Source: Candidatus Lumbricidiphila eiseniae (GTDB lineage Bacteria; Actinomycetota; Actinomycetes; Actinomycetales; Microbacteriaceae). From it: a stretch of 64,000 nt of DNA. The notes under the pieces were generated by a model that saw nothing but the letters and a program-made list of their open reading frames with translations, had not been told where the DNA came from and did not search any database. The translations under genes were made by a program, and so were the position numbers. The stretch spans positions 62,001 to 126,000 of the forward strand of contig NAEP01000023.1 in assembly GCA_002529645.1 (NCBI GenBank). Reading direction: 5' to 3'. This document shows positions 44,054 to 54,800 of the stretch, piece after piece. Within the stretch, counting starts at the first letter, position 1. Each line of letters begins with the position of its first letter.

Positions 44054-44185
44054 CAAGTGATCGACGTGAACTTCGGCGACCCGATCTGGCCCGCACCGCA
44101 CATCCGCGCGCGTAGCAAGTGATCAGCGCGGTGATGCGGAAGGAATGGCGTACAGGCCGCACATCCGTGCGCGTAGCAAGTAATC
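44034..44185. repeat. Three-copy 29-nt repeat over the xerC stop codon
   Basis: Copies at 44034-44062, 44096-44124 and 44157-44185. The first two are identical (identity extends 5 nt further left), the third has 2 differences. Intervals are 33 nt (44063-44095) and 32 nt (44125-44156) and unrelated. Copy 1 contains the end of xerC with its TAG (44051-44053). Repeat, interval and copy number are exactly those of a small type I-E array, but the repeat sequence is a gene end. Confidence 0.85.
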
Positions 44186-44237
44186 ACTGCGTGAACCCCC
44201 GTGTCATTGATCCTCGAGCTATCCACGCAGTGTTCGC

Positions 44238-44825
44238 TCACGGTAGCGGCAACAGAACCGCGCGAGGAATCCCCCCGAAGAACAGCAACGGCGACACGTA
44301 CTCGCCGTTGACCCGTACACCAAAGTGAATGCCGTGTCCCTCGGTGTGGCTGCCCACTCCCACGATCCCAACAGGATCGCCACGGGTTATTTCTGTTCCC
44401 AGGGCGACCGCCGCTACGACAGGTTCCATCGCGCTCACGACTCCGGTGCCGTGCTCAATAGCCACTACCGGTTTGTCTGCAACCTCCCCGACGAAGCTCA
44501 CCACTCCGTCAGCGGGTGCGGTAATGGTTCCCCCGACCTCCGCTGCAAGGTCAACCCCGCGGTGTCCTGCGGTATACCTCGTCAGGGGAGCTCGGAACGG
44601 TTCGAGAATATGGATCGGAGACGGTACGGGCCACGCCCAGGTCTGGGTTCTGGTAGCGGTATTGGCGGAGGATGCGGTAATGAGACCCGTATCGGCAGCG
44701 ACCGAGGGTACTGAGAGCGTGCGGGAGTCTCCCCCCGCTACAGCCATCGATGCTGTCGAGAGCATGAGGAGAACCCCGACGGCTGTCATCAGTGCCACCG
44801 CTACACTCCGAGATGCGCCCACCAT
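44238..44825 (-). CDS. M23/LytM-like exported protein
   Basis: 195 residues. N-terminal signal segment (AVALMTAVGVLLMLSTASMAVAGG), then the LytM fold: PFRAPLTRYTAGHRGVDLAA supplies His and Asp, and GHGIHFGVRVNGEYVSPLL the last motif. The first His of the usual HxH is Gly here (GIHFG), so zinc binding may be altered; actinobacterial relatives beside rpsB often lack it. Likely a cell-wall hydrolase or a non-catalytic cell-wall protein. ATG 44825. Usually next to rpsB, here separated by a 16-kb island. Confidence 0.85.
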   Translation of the reverse strand: MVGASRSVAVALMTAVGVLLMLSTASMAVAGGDSRTLSVPSVAADTGLITASSANTATRTQTWAWPVPSPIHILEPFRAPLTRYTAGHRGVDLAAEVGGTITAPADGVVSFVGEVADKPVVAIEHGTGVVSAMEPVVAAVALGTEITRGDPVGIVGVGSHTEGHGIHFGVRVNGEYVSPLLFFGGIPRAVLLPLP

Positions 44826-44986
44826 GTCATCAGTCTTCGCCTGGCACCCGTCGGATGAGGCAGGTCACGCGTCAATGTCGCATCAATACTTAGTTTTCGA
44901 GCCTGTGGGGGACAGGTTAAGTTTTGGTTCAGGCAAACTCACTGCCTCCCTCTAGGCTTTAGGTTCTCTGAAAGAGGTATTCAGCC

Positions 44987-45074
44987 CCCTCTCCCACGTA
45001 ACGGTATCAGCTCCAGATATTCCACGCTGAGCCCTCCACCCGGGGGCTCTCTCCCACGTAACGGTGTCAGCTCC
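44987..45074. repeat. 28-nt repeat pair, 60-bp period
   Basis: A 26-nt core with CTCTCCCACGTAACGGT occurs at 44989-45014 and 45049-45074 with one difference; extended to 28 nt the copies start at 44987 and 45047. The 32-nt interval is unrelated. Located between the M23-like gene and the surface-protein island. Confidence 0.7.
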
Positions 45075-45147
45075 GGAACGGCCCCCGTCTTCGTGAGATG
45101 GAACTCCACTCAGCAGGGACTCAGCAGGGATCGATCCGACGTATCCG

Positions 45148-45293
45148 GGCGACTCCACGTCCTATGGGTGGGGCCTCACGACGTTCTAAACCCAGCTCGC
45201 GTACCGCGGCGACTCCACGTCCTATGGTGGGGCCGCAGCGGCAGGATTTGACCTCCGCCGGAGTTGGCGACTCCACCTCCGTGTGGGGTGGGA
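45148..45293. repeat. Three-copy 28-nt repeat, 60/58-bp period
   Basis: Copies at 45148-45175, 45208-45234 and 45266-45293 share GGCGACTCCACGTCCTATGG and a GTGGGGCC end; copy 2 lacks one G and copy 3 is degenerate. Intervals are 32 and 31 nt. The hairpin CCAC...GTGG lies within each copy. Follows the pair at 44987-45074 and ends about 85 bp before the lipoprotein gene. Confidence 0.7.
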
Positions 45294-45377
45294 TGTGAAA
45301 GTTCCCCGCAGCATGTGGTAGCCTGACAAAACGCTGTGAGTTGTTCGTAAATTTCTCGGGAACTCAATCTGTGAACT

Positions 45378-45827
45378 ATGGGGGAGATCTTGAAGCGTGC
45401 ACTGGTCGCGTCTACCGCGGTTGCTCTGGTGTTGTCTGCGTTGGCAGGGTGTGCATCGTCAACGAACACGGCGGACTCTCCGTCTCCTACGGTGACCGTT
45501 CCGGGGTTTCCTCCCGGTGTGGTGCCGTCAACGGAGATCCCAACCGAGGTGACAAACACGGTTGAGCTGCGAGCTCAGGTTGTGGTGGACAAGTGTGGGA
45601 AAACCCCCTCCGGGTGGGGTGCGTCGGGTGTTGTAACGAATCCGACGGATGACCCGGAATCGTTGCTGTTGACGGTGTTCTTCACCGATGAGAAGGCGAC
45701 GGTTATTGATTTTGCGGAAACAACGGTCCAGGTTGGTGCGAAGGGTAAGGCGAACTGGACTGCGGCGAAGTCATTCGTGGTAACCCCGAATATGACCTGT
45801 GTACTCAGAGGGGTTTCGAAGAAATGA
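45378..45827 (+). CDS. Small lipoprotein upstream of the giant adhesin
   Basis: 149 residues. Lipoprotein signal ending ALAGC (Cys25), a Ser/Pro/Thr-rich linker, and a C-terminal beta-rich domain (LRAQVVVDKCGKTPSGW, then VFFTDEKATVIDFAETTVQVG) that resembles FxLYD-type folds, with a Cys pair. ATG 45378 is used; TTG 45390 with GGGGGAG just upstream is a good alternative and gives Cys21. Its stop overlaps the adhesin start (ATGA), so the two products are made together and may interact at the surface. Confidence 0.75.
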   Translation: MGEILKRALVASTAVALVLSALAGCASSTNTADSPSPTVTVPGFPPGVVPSTEIPTEVTNTVELRAQVVVDKCGKTPSGWGASGVVTNPTDDPESLLLTVFFTDEKATVIDFAETTVQVGAKGKANWTAAKSFVVTPNMTCVLRGVSKK

Positions 45828-48800
45828 CACAGCCTAGTTTTGCAAGAAAATTCAGACACGCCTTCAGTTTTGGACATAAGTTCATTGGTGGCCGTGCAGT
45901 AAAGGGGGCAAGCATGTTTGGATACCGAGGTTTGGGTAAGAGCCGAGGTTTGAGTATGGGTGGTGCCCGTCTTCAGAGAGGGGTGTTCTCCGCAGTTTTT
46001 ATTACGGTTGTGGCCGTCGTGGCTAGCACGGTTGGATTTGCACCCGCTAACGCAGATACTGATACTCCTTCACCGACGGGCACACCGCACTATTTGTTAT
46101 CGAAATCAGTGTCGACACCGGTGGCGGCAACTGTTGGTGGGGTGTCTGGGTACACAGTCACAGCCACGGTGAACCTGGGGCAAACTTCGGGTGCGGATAA
46201 TGATGTTCTGCAGGGCCCGGTGACATTCACGGATGATTTGTCAGGTTTCCCCGCGGGGACGGTGTTCCAATCGTGTTCGATAACGCAGAACGGCGTTGCC
46301 GCGAATGTGGCGACGTGTTCGCAGTCATCGCCGGGTGGGAATGTGTCGGTTTCTGTTCCATTGTCGGGTGCTCCATCGGGTGGTAGCTACATTACGAATG
46401 GCACGATCACGCTGTTTGTGCCAGGATCTGGAGTTTCTGCTGGGGGTGGTACGTATATGAATAGACTCACGAGCTTTGCACCTGTGTCTCCGTCGGGTGT
46501 CGCAAATGTGCCGCCGACTACGACGTCGCAGGCGTGTGGTGCGACTGCGACTGCGAATCAGAACCCGATGTGTGCGTATGCGACATTCCCGGCTAACGAT
46601 TTGCTTGTTCCACGGTTCACACTGTCAAAAACGATGAGTGCACCAGTGGCGGCGACAGTGAACGGTGTGAGTGGATACACGGTGAACGTGTCTCCCACGA
46701 TTAGTTCTCCCAACGCGTCACCGTCGTTGCAGGGCCCGGTGACGTTCACAGATGACCTGTCGGGTTTCCCCGCGGGAACAACTTTGCAGGCGTGCCAGGT
46801 ATCACGATCACCGTATTCCGCATCCGCGGGGCAAGGAACGTGCACCCAGTCCGCTCCGGGTGGGAATGTGAGTGTCTCTATTCCAATTAGTGGTGCACCC
46901 ACGCTGTCTGGTAGTTCGTACGTGTACGTGTCCGGTAATGCGACTACGGGGAGCCCTCCCAACTCGTACTTTACGCTGTTTGTTCCGGGGTCGTCGCTAC
47001 TGAACGGCGGGACGTTTATGAATAAGTTTATAAATTTTGCTCCGATGAGCACGGCGGGTGTTGCCAATCAGCCTCCGGCCGCCACAACGCAGGCGTGTGG
47101 TGTGGCAGCATCCACAAACACAAATCCAATGTGTGCGTACGCAACTTTTCCGAGTTTTGCACCGCAGTTTACGTTGACAAAGACGGTGAGCGCCCCGGTT
47201 GTGGCGACGGTGGGTGGTGTTGATGGGTACACGGTGAATGTGGCTCCGGTGATTAGTTCTCCGAATATGATGCCGTCGTTGCAGGGGCCGTTGACGTTTA
47301 CTGATGACCTGTCGGGTTTTCCCGCGGGGACGACGTTGCAGGGGTGTTCTGTGCGGCAGTTTGGAACTTCCGCCGGGGCGGGGACATGTACTCAGTCCGT
47401 TCCGGGTGGGAATGTGAGTGTCTCTATTCCGATTAGTGGTGGACCTACCGCTAACGGTTCGGTCTACTCGTATGTGAGTGGTAATGGAACAACGACGAGT
47501 CCAAATTCGTATTTCACACTGTTCGTCCCGGGGACATCGATACCAAACGGTGGAACGTTCACGAATAAACTTACGAACTTTACCCCGACGAGCCCGGCGG
47601 GCGTCGCCAACCAGCCCCCGGCTACCACAGCGCAGGCCTGTGGTGCGACAGCATCCACAAACACAAACCCAATGTGTACCTACGTCACATTCCCATCCAC
47701 GCCCCCTGCACCGCAGTTTACGCTCACAAAGCTCATGGGCACTCCGGTACCGGCGACGGTGGGTGGTGTTGATGGGTACACGGTGACTATATGGACTCCG
47801 GTGACTTCTCCGAATTCGGCACCATCGCTGCAGGGGCCGTTGACATGGACAGATGATCTGTCGGGTTTTCCGGCGGGAACGACACTGCAGTCTTGTGTGA
47901 TGGTGCAGTGGCCGACGTCTGCAGGAGCGGGGACGTGTAACCAGTCCGTTCCGGGAGGGAATATTAGTTTCTCTGTCCCTATTTCCGGCTCGCCGAATAT
48001 TTACACTGATAGGTATTGGTATTTGTACGGTGGAATTGGTGATACTGCCGCGACTCGTTCGTATTTCACGGTCTTCGTGCCGTCATCATCGTTGCCAACA
48101 GGTAGTACTACGTATGTAAATAAGTTTACCGACTTCACTCCGGTGTCCTCGTCGGGTGTTGTGAATCAACCGTCGGTTACCACAAAGCAACCCTGTGGGT
48201 CATCCGCGAACACGAATCTGAACCCGATGTGCGGGTATGCGACGTTCCCGGGTGACCCGGCAGCTCCGCACTTCACGGTGTCGAAAACAATGAGTGCTCC
48301 GGTCGCGGCGACGGTGAACGGCGTCGAAGGGTACAGGGTGATCGTTTCTCCGAACGTGACGTCTCCAAATGCGTCGCCTTCGTTACAGGGTCCATTGACA
48401 TGGACGGATGACCTGTCCGGGTTTCCCGCAGGAACTGCGCTGCTAAATTGTAATATGGCTCAATGGCCGACGCCTGCGGGTGGGGGAACGTGTACACAGT
48501 CGTCGCCGGGTGCGAATGTGACCTTGTCGGTTCCAATCAGTGGAGCACCGACCGCGAATGGGAGTGTATTTTCATACGTCGCCGGTAACGGAAACACAAC
48601 CACAGCGTCACTATCTTACTTCTCCTTGTTTATTCCCGGGTCGTCAGTGCCTGAAAACGGTGGAACGTATACGAATAAATTTACAAATTTTGCTCCGACC
48701 AGCATGACGGGTATCGCCAATCAACCACCGGCCACGGCAACGCAGGCGTGTGGCGCAACAGCGTCCCTGAACCAGAATCCGCAGTGTGCGTATGCGACGT

Positions 48801-51800
48801 TTGGAGGTGACCCTACGCTGCCGCACTTCACCTTGAGTAAGACGATGGGTAACCCGTTGCAGACGACGGTCGGCGGTGTGCCCGGGTACTTGGTGAATGT
48901 GGGAACATCAATTAGTTCTCCGAACGCGTCACCGTCGCTGCGGAGTCCGCTGACATTCACGGATGATTTGTCTAGCTTCCCTGCGGGAACAACGCTGCAG
49001 GGGTGTTCGGTGCAGCAGTATGGCACATCCGCAGGTGCGGGAACGTGTACACAGTCGTCGCCGGGTGGGAATGTGAGTATTTCGGTTCCGATTTCTGGTG
49101 CACCCGCGAGCAGTGCTGGATTGAATTTTTACCTGTACGGTGATGGCACCGCGGGTTCTTCATATATCACACTGTTTGTGCCGGAATCATCGGTGCCTGC
49201 CGGTGGAGGAACGTTCACGAATAAGTTCACAAATTTTGCTCCAACGTCTACGACCGGCGGTGCGAACGCGCCACCGCCTGCGGTATCGCAGCCGTGTGGT
49301 GTCACGGTGGGCGTGAACCAGAACCCACAGTGTGCGTACGCAACGTTCCCAGCAGTTAGTGTTGACTCGACCACCCCAACGTTTGCGGTGACCAAGACAA
49401 TGGGATCACCGGTTCCCACGAGCATTAACGGTGTGGATGGATACACGGTGACGGTGTCACCGCTGGTTACCTCGCTGAACGGGTCGCCATCGTTGCGAGG
49501 CCCATTGACGTTCACGGATGACTTATCAGGCTTCCCCGCCGGTGCTTCTTTGACGGCGTGCCAGGTATCGCAGTGGCCCAATACGGGTGCCGGATCGGGA
49601 ACCTGTTCCCAGGTATCGCCGGGTGGGAATGTGAGCATTTCGGTTCCAATTGCTGGCCCACCGACTGCTTCTGGTAGTTCTTTCTATTACACCTATGGAT
49701 ACGGTGATACGCGTGCGGGATCCTCGTACTTTACGGTATTTGTACCGTTGTCCTCGATTCCGGCAAGCGGGGGGACGTACACGAATAAATTCACAGATTT
49801 TGCCCCGGTGTCGCGATCAGGTGTTGCAAACCAGCCTCCGACTTCGGCGACTCAACCGTGTGGTGTCCCTTCGTCTGCGAACGTGAACCCACAGTGTGCG
49901 TACGTGATGTTCCCGGCAGCTCCGTCTTCTGTGCCGACTTTCACTCTGTCGAAGACAGTGGGCGCTCCGGTTGCGACGACGGTGAATGGTGTGAACGGGT
50001 ACACGGTGAATGTGTCCCCGACCATTAACTCCTCGAAAACTTTGCCTGCGTTGCGGGGTCCGTTGACATTCACGGATGATCTCTCGGGATTTCCCGCCGG
50101 AACAATATTGCAGGCGTGTTCAGTGGGACAGTGGAACAGGAGTGCAGGTTCATCTAACGGGGCCTGTACCCAGTCTTCACCGGGTGGGAGCGTGACTGTA
50201 TCGATTCCGATTGCTGGGGCACCGCCTCTGAGTAATGGTATGTATTATTACGTGTATGGCAACGGTGGGACGTATGCCAACGGTGATGTGGGCAGTACCG
50301 CGCAACCCAGCCCGGAAGGTCAGTTCATCTCGTATTTCACCCTGTTCGTTCCGCAATCGGGAATCCCTGCTGGTGGGGGTACGTACACGAATAAGTTCAC
50401 CGGGTTTGCCCCGGTATCAACGTCGGGTGTTGCGAATCAACCGCCGACGACAATGATGCAGCCGTGTGGTGCGACATCCGGTGTGAATCAGAACCCGCAG
50501 TGTGCGTACGTGACGTTCCCCAACGTAGGCCCGCAATTCACGCTGGCGAAGACGGTGAGCACTCCGGTTGCGGCGACGATGAATGGTGTGGGTGGGTACA
50601 CGGTGAATGTGTCCCCAGTCATTACCTCTCCGAGTGGTTCGTACATGTTGCAGGGTCCGTTGACGTTTACGGATGATCTTTCGGGTTTCCCTGCCGGAGC
50701 AGTATTGCAGGCGTGTTCGGTGGGTCAGTGGGATGTGGCTGCGGGTTCACCGAACGGGACCTGTACTCAGTCTTCACCGGGTGGAAGTGTGACGGTGTCG
50801 GTTCCGGTTACCGGTGCACCAAGACAGAGTGGCAGTTTGTATTACTATGCGTATGGCAATGGTGGGGTGTATGCCAATGGTGATGTGGGCAGTACCGCTC
50901 AGCCCAGTCCAGCAGGTCAGTTCATCTCGTATTTCACCCTGTTCGTTCCGCAATCGGGAGTCCCTGCTGGTGGGGGTACGTACACGAATAAGTTCACCGG
51001 GTTTGCCCCGGTATCAACGTGGGGTGTTGCGAATCAACCGCCGGTGACAATGATGCAGCCGTGTGGTGCGACATCCGGTGCGAATCAAAACCCGCAGTGC
51101 GCATACGCAGTATTCCCAGGCAGCGTCCCGCAGTACACCCTGGCGAAGACAATGGGTGCTCCGGTTGCAACGACGGTGGACGGTGTGAATGGGTACACAG
51201 TGTCGGTGTCCGTATCGATCAACGCGCCGAACGGAGCGGTGCCGTTGCAGGGTCCGTTGACCTTCACGGATGATTTGTCGGGGTTCCCTGCCGGTACGAA
51301 ACTGCAGTCTTGTGAGTTGATGCAGTGGCCGACTATTGACAGTGCGGGTACGTGTACCCAGTCCGCGCCGGGGGGAAATATTAATTTCTCCATGCCTATT
51401 ACTGGTGCACCCAATTTATTTCAAGGAGTGTATTACTACCTGTATGGGCAGAACGGTGCACCCAATGTGACATGGTCGTATTTCACAGTGTTCGTTCCGC
51501 AAACGGGGATCCCTGTTGGTGGGGGTACGTACACGAATAAGTTCACCGGGTTTGCCCCGGTATCAACGTCGGGTGTTGCGAATCAACCGCCGACGACAAT
51601 GATGCAGCCGTGTGGTGCGACATCCGGTGTGAATCAGAACCCGCAGTGTGCGTACGTAACGTTCCCCAATGCAGGCCCGCAATTCACGCTGGCGAAGACA
51701 ATGGGTGCTCCGGTTGCGACGATACTGGACGGTGTGAGAGGGTACACGGTGAATGTGTCCCCGATCATCAACTCTCCGAATAGTTCTCCTGCGTTGCAGG

Positions 51801-54800
51801 GTCCGTTGACGTTTACCGATGATCTCTCGGGATTTCCCGCCGGAACAATATTGAAGTCGTGTTCGGTGGGACAGTGGAACAGGAGTGCAGGTTCATCTAA
51901 CGGGACGTGTACTCAGTCTTCACCGGGTGGGAGTGTGACTGTATCGGTTCCGATTACTGGGGCACCGCCTCTGAGTAATGGTATGTATTATTACGTGTAT
52001 GGCAACGGTGGGGCGTATGCCAACGGTGATGCGGACAGTACCGCGCAACCCAGTCCGGCAGGTCAGTTCATCTCGTATTTCACCCTGTTCGTTCCGAGGG
52101 TAGGTATCCCGACGGACAGTGGAGTTACATTTGTTAATAAGTTCACCAATTTCACACCAGTGTCGCCGTGGGGTATCGCGAATCAGCAGCCGGCTGCATC
52201 GGCTCAGTCCTGCGGTGCCACCGTGAGCACGAACCAAAATCCTCAGTGCGCTTACGCATATTTTCCGCCGCCCACCATAAGTACACCGATAATGGCAAAG
52301 ATCATTAATGCTCCGGGGTGCACCTATCCCTTCACCAATTACGGTCTGACCTACACTCTTGCTGGTGTGTGTTCACCACCCAACTTGACGTGGCGTTTCC
52401 CGTACAGCCAGTTGGGTGGATCGGTGTTGGCTGGACAGCGGGCAGTGGCAGCCATCGTGGTATCTCCAGATAATTCAGAGAACTCCAACTATGTGGTATG
52501 CGATAGGTTTTCACCGGCCCAGGAGGTTCTGGATACCTCTGTGTCACCGCAGCTGATTGGAAATAATGGAACTCCTGTTTACAAAGTGCAGTACACCAAT
52601 AGCCCGGTTAACGCATCATCTGGGTCCACTCTCAGTAATTCAGGCTGTGGTCTTGCGACGGACAATACGACAGACGGTCCATGGTTTGACAGCGTTGCTG
52701 CCGCCGGTGGTGCACAACAGATAACCGGTGTTCGCTTTGTTGTTCCCTTCTTATCACAGGGAAATACAATGACCGCTTACGTTCCCTTTATCTATTCTTT
52801 GAGTGCTCCGGATGGCACCGTCGCGTACGATTATTATGCTGAGTCGTTTGAGGGGAGTCCGAAGACGAGCGCCGACCCGGACGGTTCCAATATTTCAAGG
52901 CCGCTGGTTGATGCCAACACCGGCACTGTAAGCGCAACGCAAGCTCAGGTGATCAGGAAGCCAACCCTGGCGGCGACCAAGACTGCATCGACAACCTCAG
53001 CAGCTCCCGGTGTACCGGTGACATTTACGATTAGAGCCTCGGAGCAAACAGGTTCGATGGATGCAACACCGCGGACGGCATCAGTGGTGGACCAGTTGCC
53101 GGCGTGTGTGGAGAATTTGTCGGTGCCCGCATCGGTGGCGGCGAATTGGGCCTACACGGTGTCGGGAACTGCGGGCGTGTGCCCGGGTGGTGCGGGGCAG
53201 ACGGTCATATTCACGTCAAAGACTCCTGTTACAGGTACCTTGGCTAGCCCGGATAACGGCTTGGCGACAGTGACCTTCCCGACGATTACGTATTCGGTTC
53301 AGGCAGCAGTGAGTACGCCGAATGGGACGGTGTTGACAAATACCGCACGAGTGATAGACACCACGACGAATGTGAGTGCGCCGGTGGTATCGGCGTCGGT
53401 GACGGTAAATGTTCCGAGGACGGTGGTGACTTCGAAATCGGCGGTGAATCAGACGGTGCAGCCGGGTCAGGGTGTGTCGTGGAGCAGTAGCGTGCGGAAT
53501 GGAATGACCACAGGTGGTGGTCAGTCGTCGGTTATTGATGTGTTTCCGTACAACAGTGACACAAATGGTTCGTCGTTTCACGGGTCGTTGTCGTTGACGA
53601 ATGGTTCGACGGCTGTGTCGTTCCTGTCGTCTCCGCAGCCGTCACCGATGCCAACTGCGACGTTGTTGTACACGTCAACACCGTCGGGGTCGGTGAGCAG
53701 CAATGCGTCAGATCCGTCAAATCAGCCCGGTGGGTCTACTGTGTGGTGTACAGTTGCGCAGTTTGGCTCCGCGGGGTGTCCGGCGTCGTTGAGCGTGGCG
53801 ACCGCGGTGAAGACAGTGATTTCAGATTTTGTGCCGAATTTGTTGGTGCAGACAAATTTGCAGTTCGCGAATCCGGGTGCTCTGCAGGGTGATGTGTACG
53901 TGAACATTGCGGGTAGTGGACAATCGGCAAACTCATTGACTATTCCGGCTACGTCGTTGGCTCCGATAACGGTAGTTGCGGCGACGGTATCAGGCACGGT
54001 GTGGAGTGATGAGAATCAGAATGGGACTGTAGATTCTGGTGAGTCGGGTATTAGCGATGTGACGGTGAATCTTTTGGACAGTAATGGGAGTACTGTCGCA
54101 ACAACCACCACTTCGGCGAACGGGGTGTACACGTTCGTGGGTATTGCGGCTGGTCAATACAGTGTTGTGGTTGTGCGCTCCACGGTTCCGTCGACGATGT
54201 TTAACACGTATTCGAAAGCGGGCGGAACAACGACACCGGTGGATGACAGTGGGTCACTGACGGTGGGTATTGGCGCGGTTGTGCAGCCCGTGAATTTCGG
54301 ATACACGACCGCATCGCCAAGATTGTCGTTGGCAAAGACGGCATCGGTAACCTCATTTAGTGCATCAGGGACATCCATTAGGTACACGTTCACGGTAACC
54401 AATACGGGTAACGTTCCGGTGTCTGGGTTGCAGGTTGCGGACCTGATGGCACCTCCGGCGGGTGTTTTCACATATGGTCCGGTGTGTCCCTCGGTGGTTT
54501 TGACTCCGGCGGCCGTGACGACGTGTACGGCGACATATTCAACGTCGCAGGCGGATGTGAGCGCGGGACAGGTGTCGAATACGGCGACGGTATCGGGGGT
54601 ACCCGTGCCACGGGGTGCTCCACCGCAGTCCTCGGTGACCAGTAACAGTTCGTCGATGACGATACCGGTGCAGCAGAACCCTGTGGTGTCGATGGTGAAG
54701 ACTATCGCCCCGACGTCTGTGACGGCAGCAAATCAGACAATTACGTTCAGTTTCTTGGTGACAAATAGCGGAAATGTGCCGTTGACGAGCCTGTCTATTG

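Noticed and set aside
913-45293. Plain tandem duplication of ~60-bp units as the origin of the repeat loci
   Set aside because: Where repeats are identical (6272-6361, 44034-44124) the intervals show no similarity at all, which is not expected if whole 60-bp units had been duplicated. Not fully excluded for the most degenerate loci.
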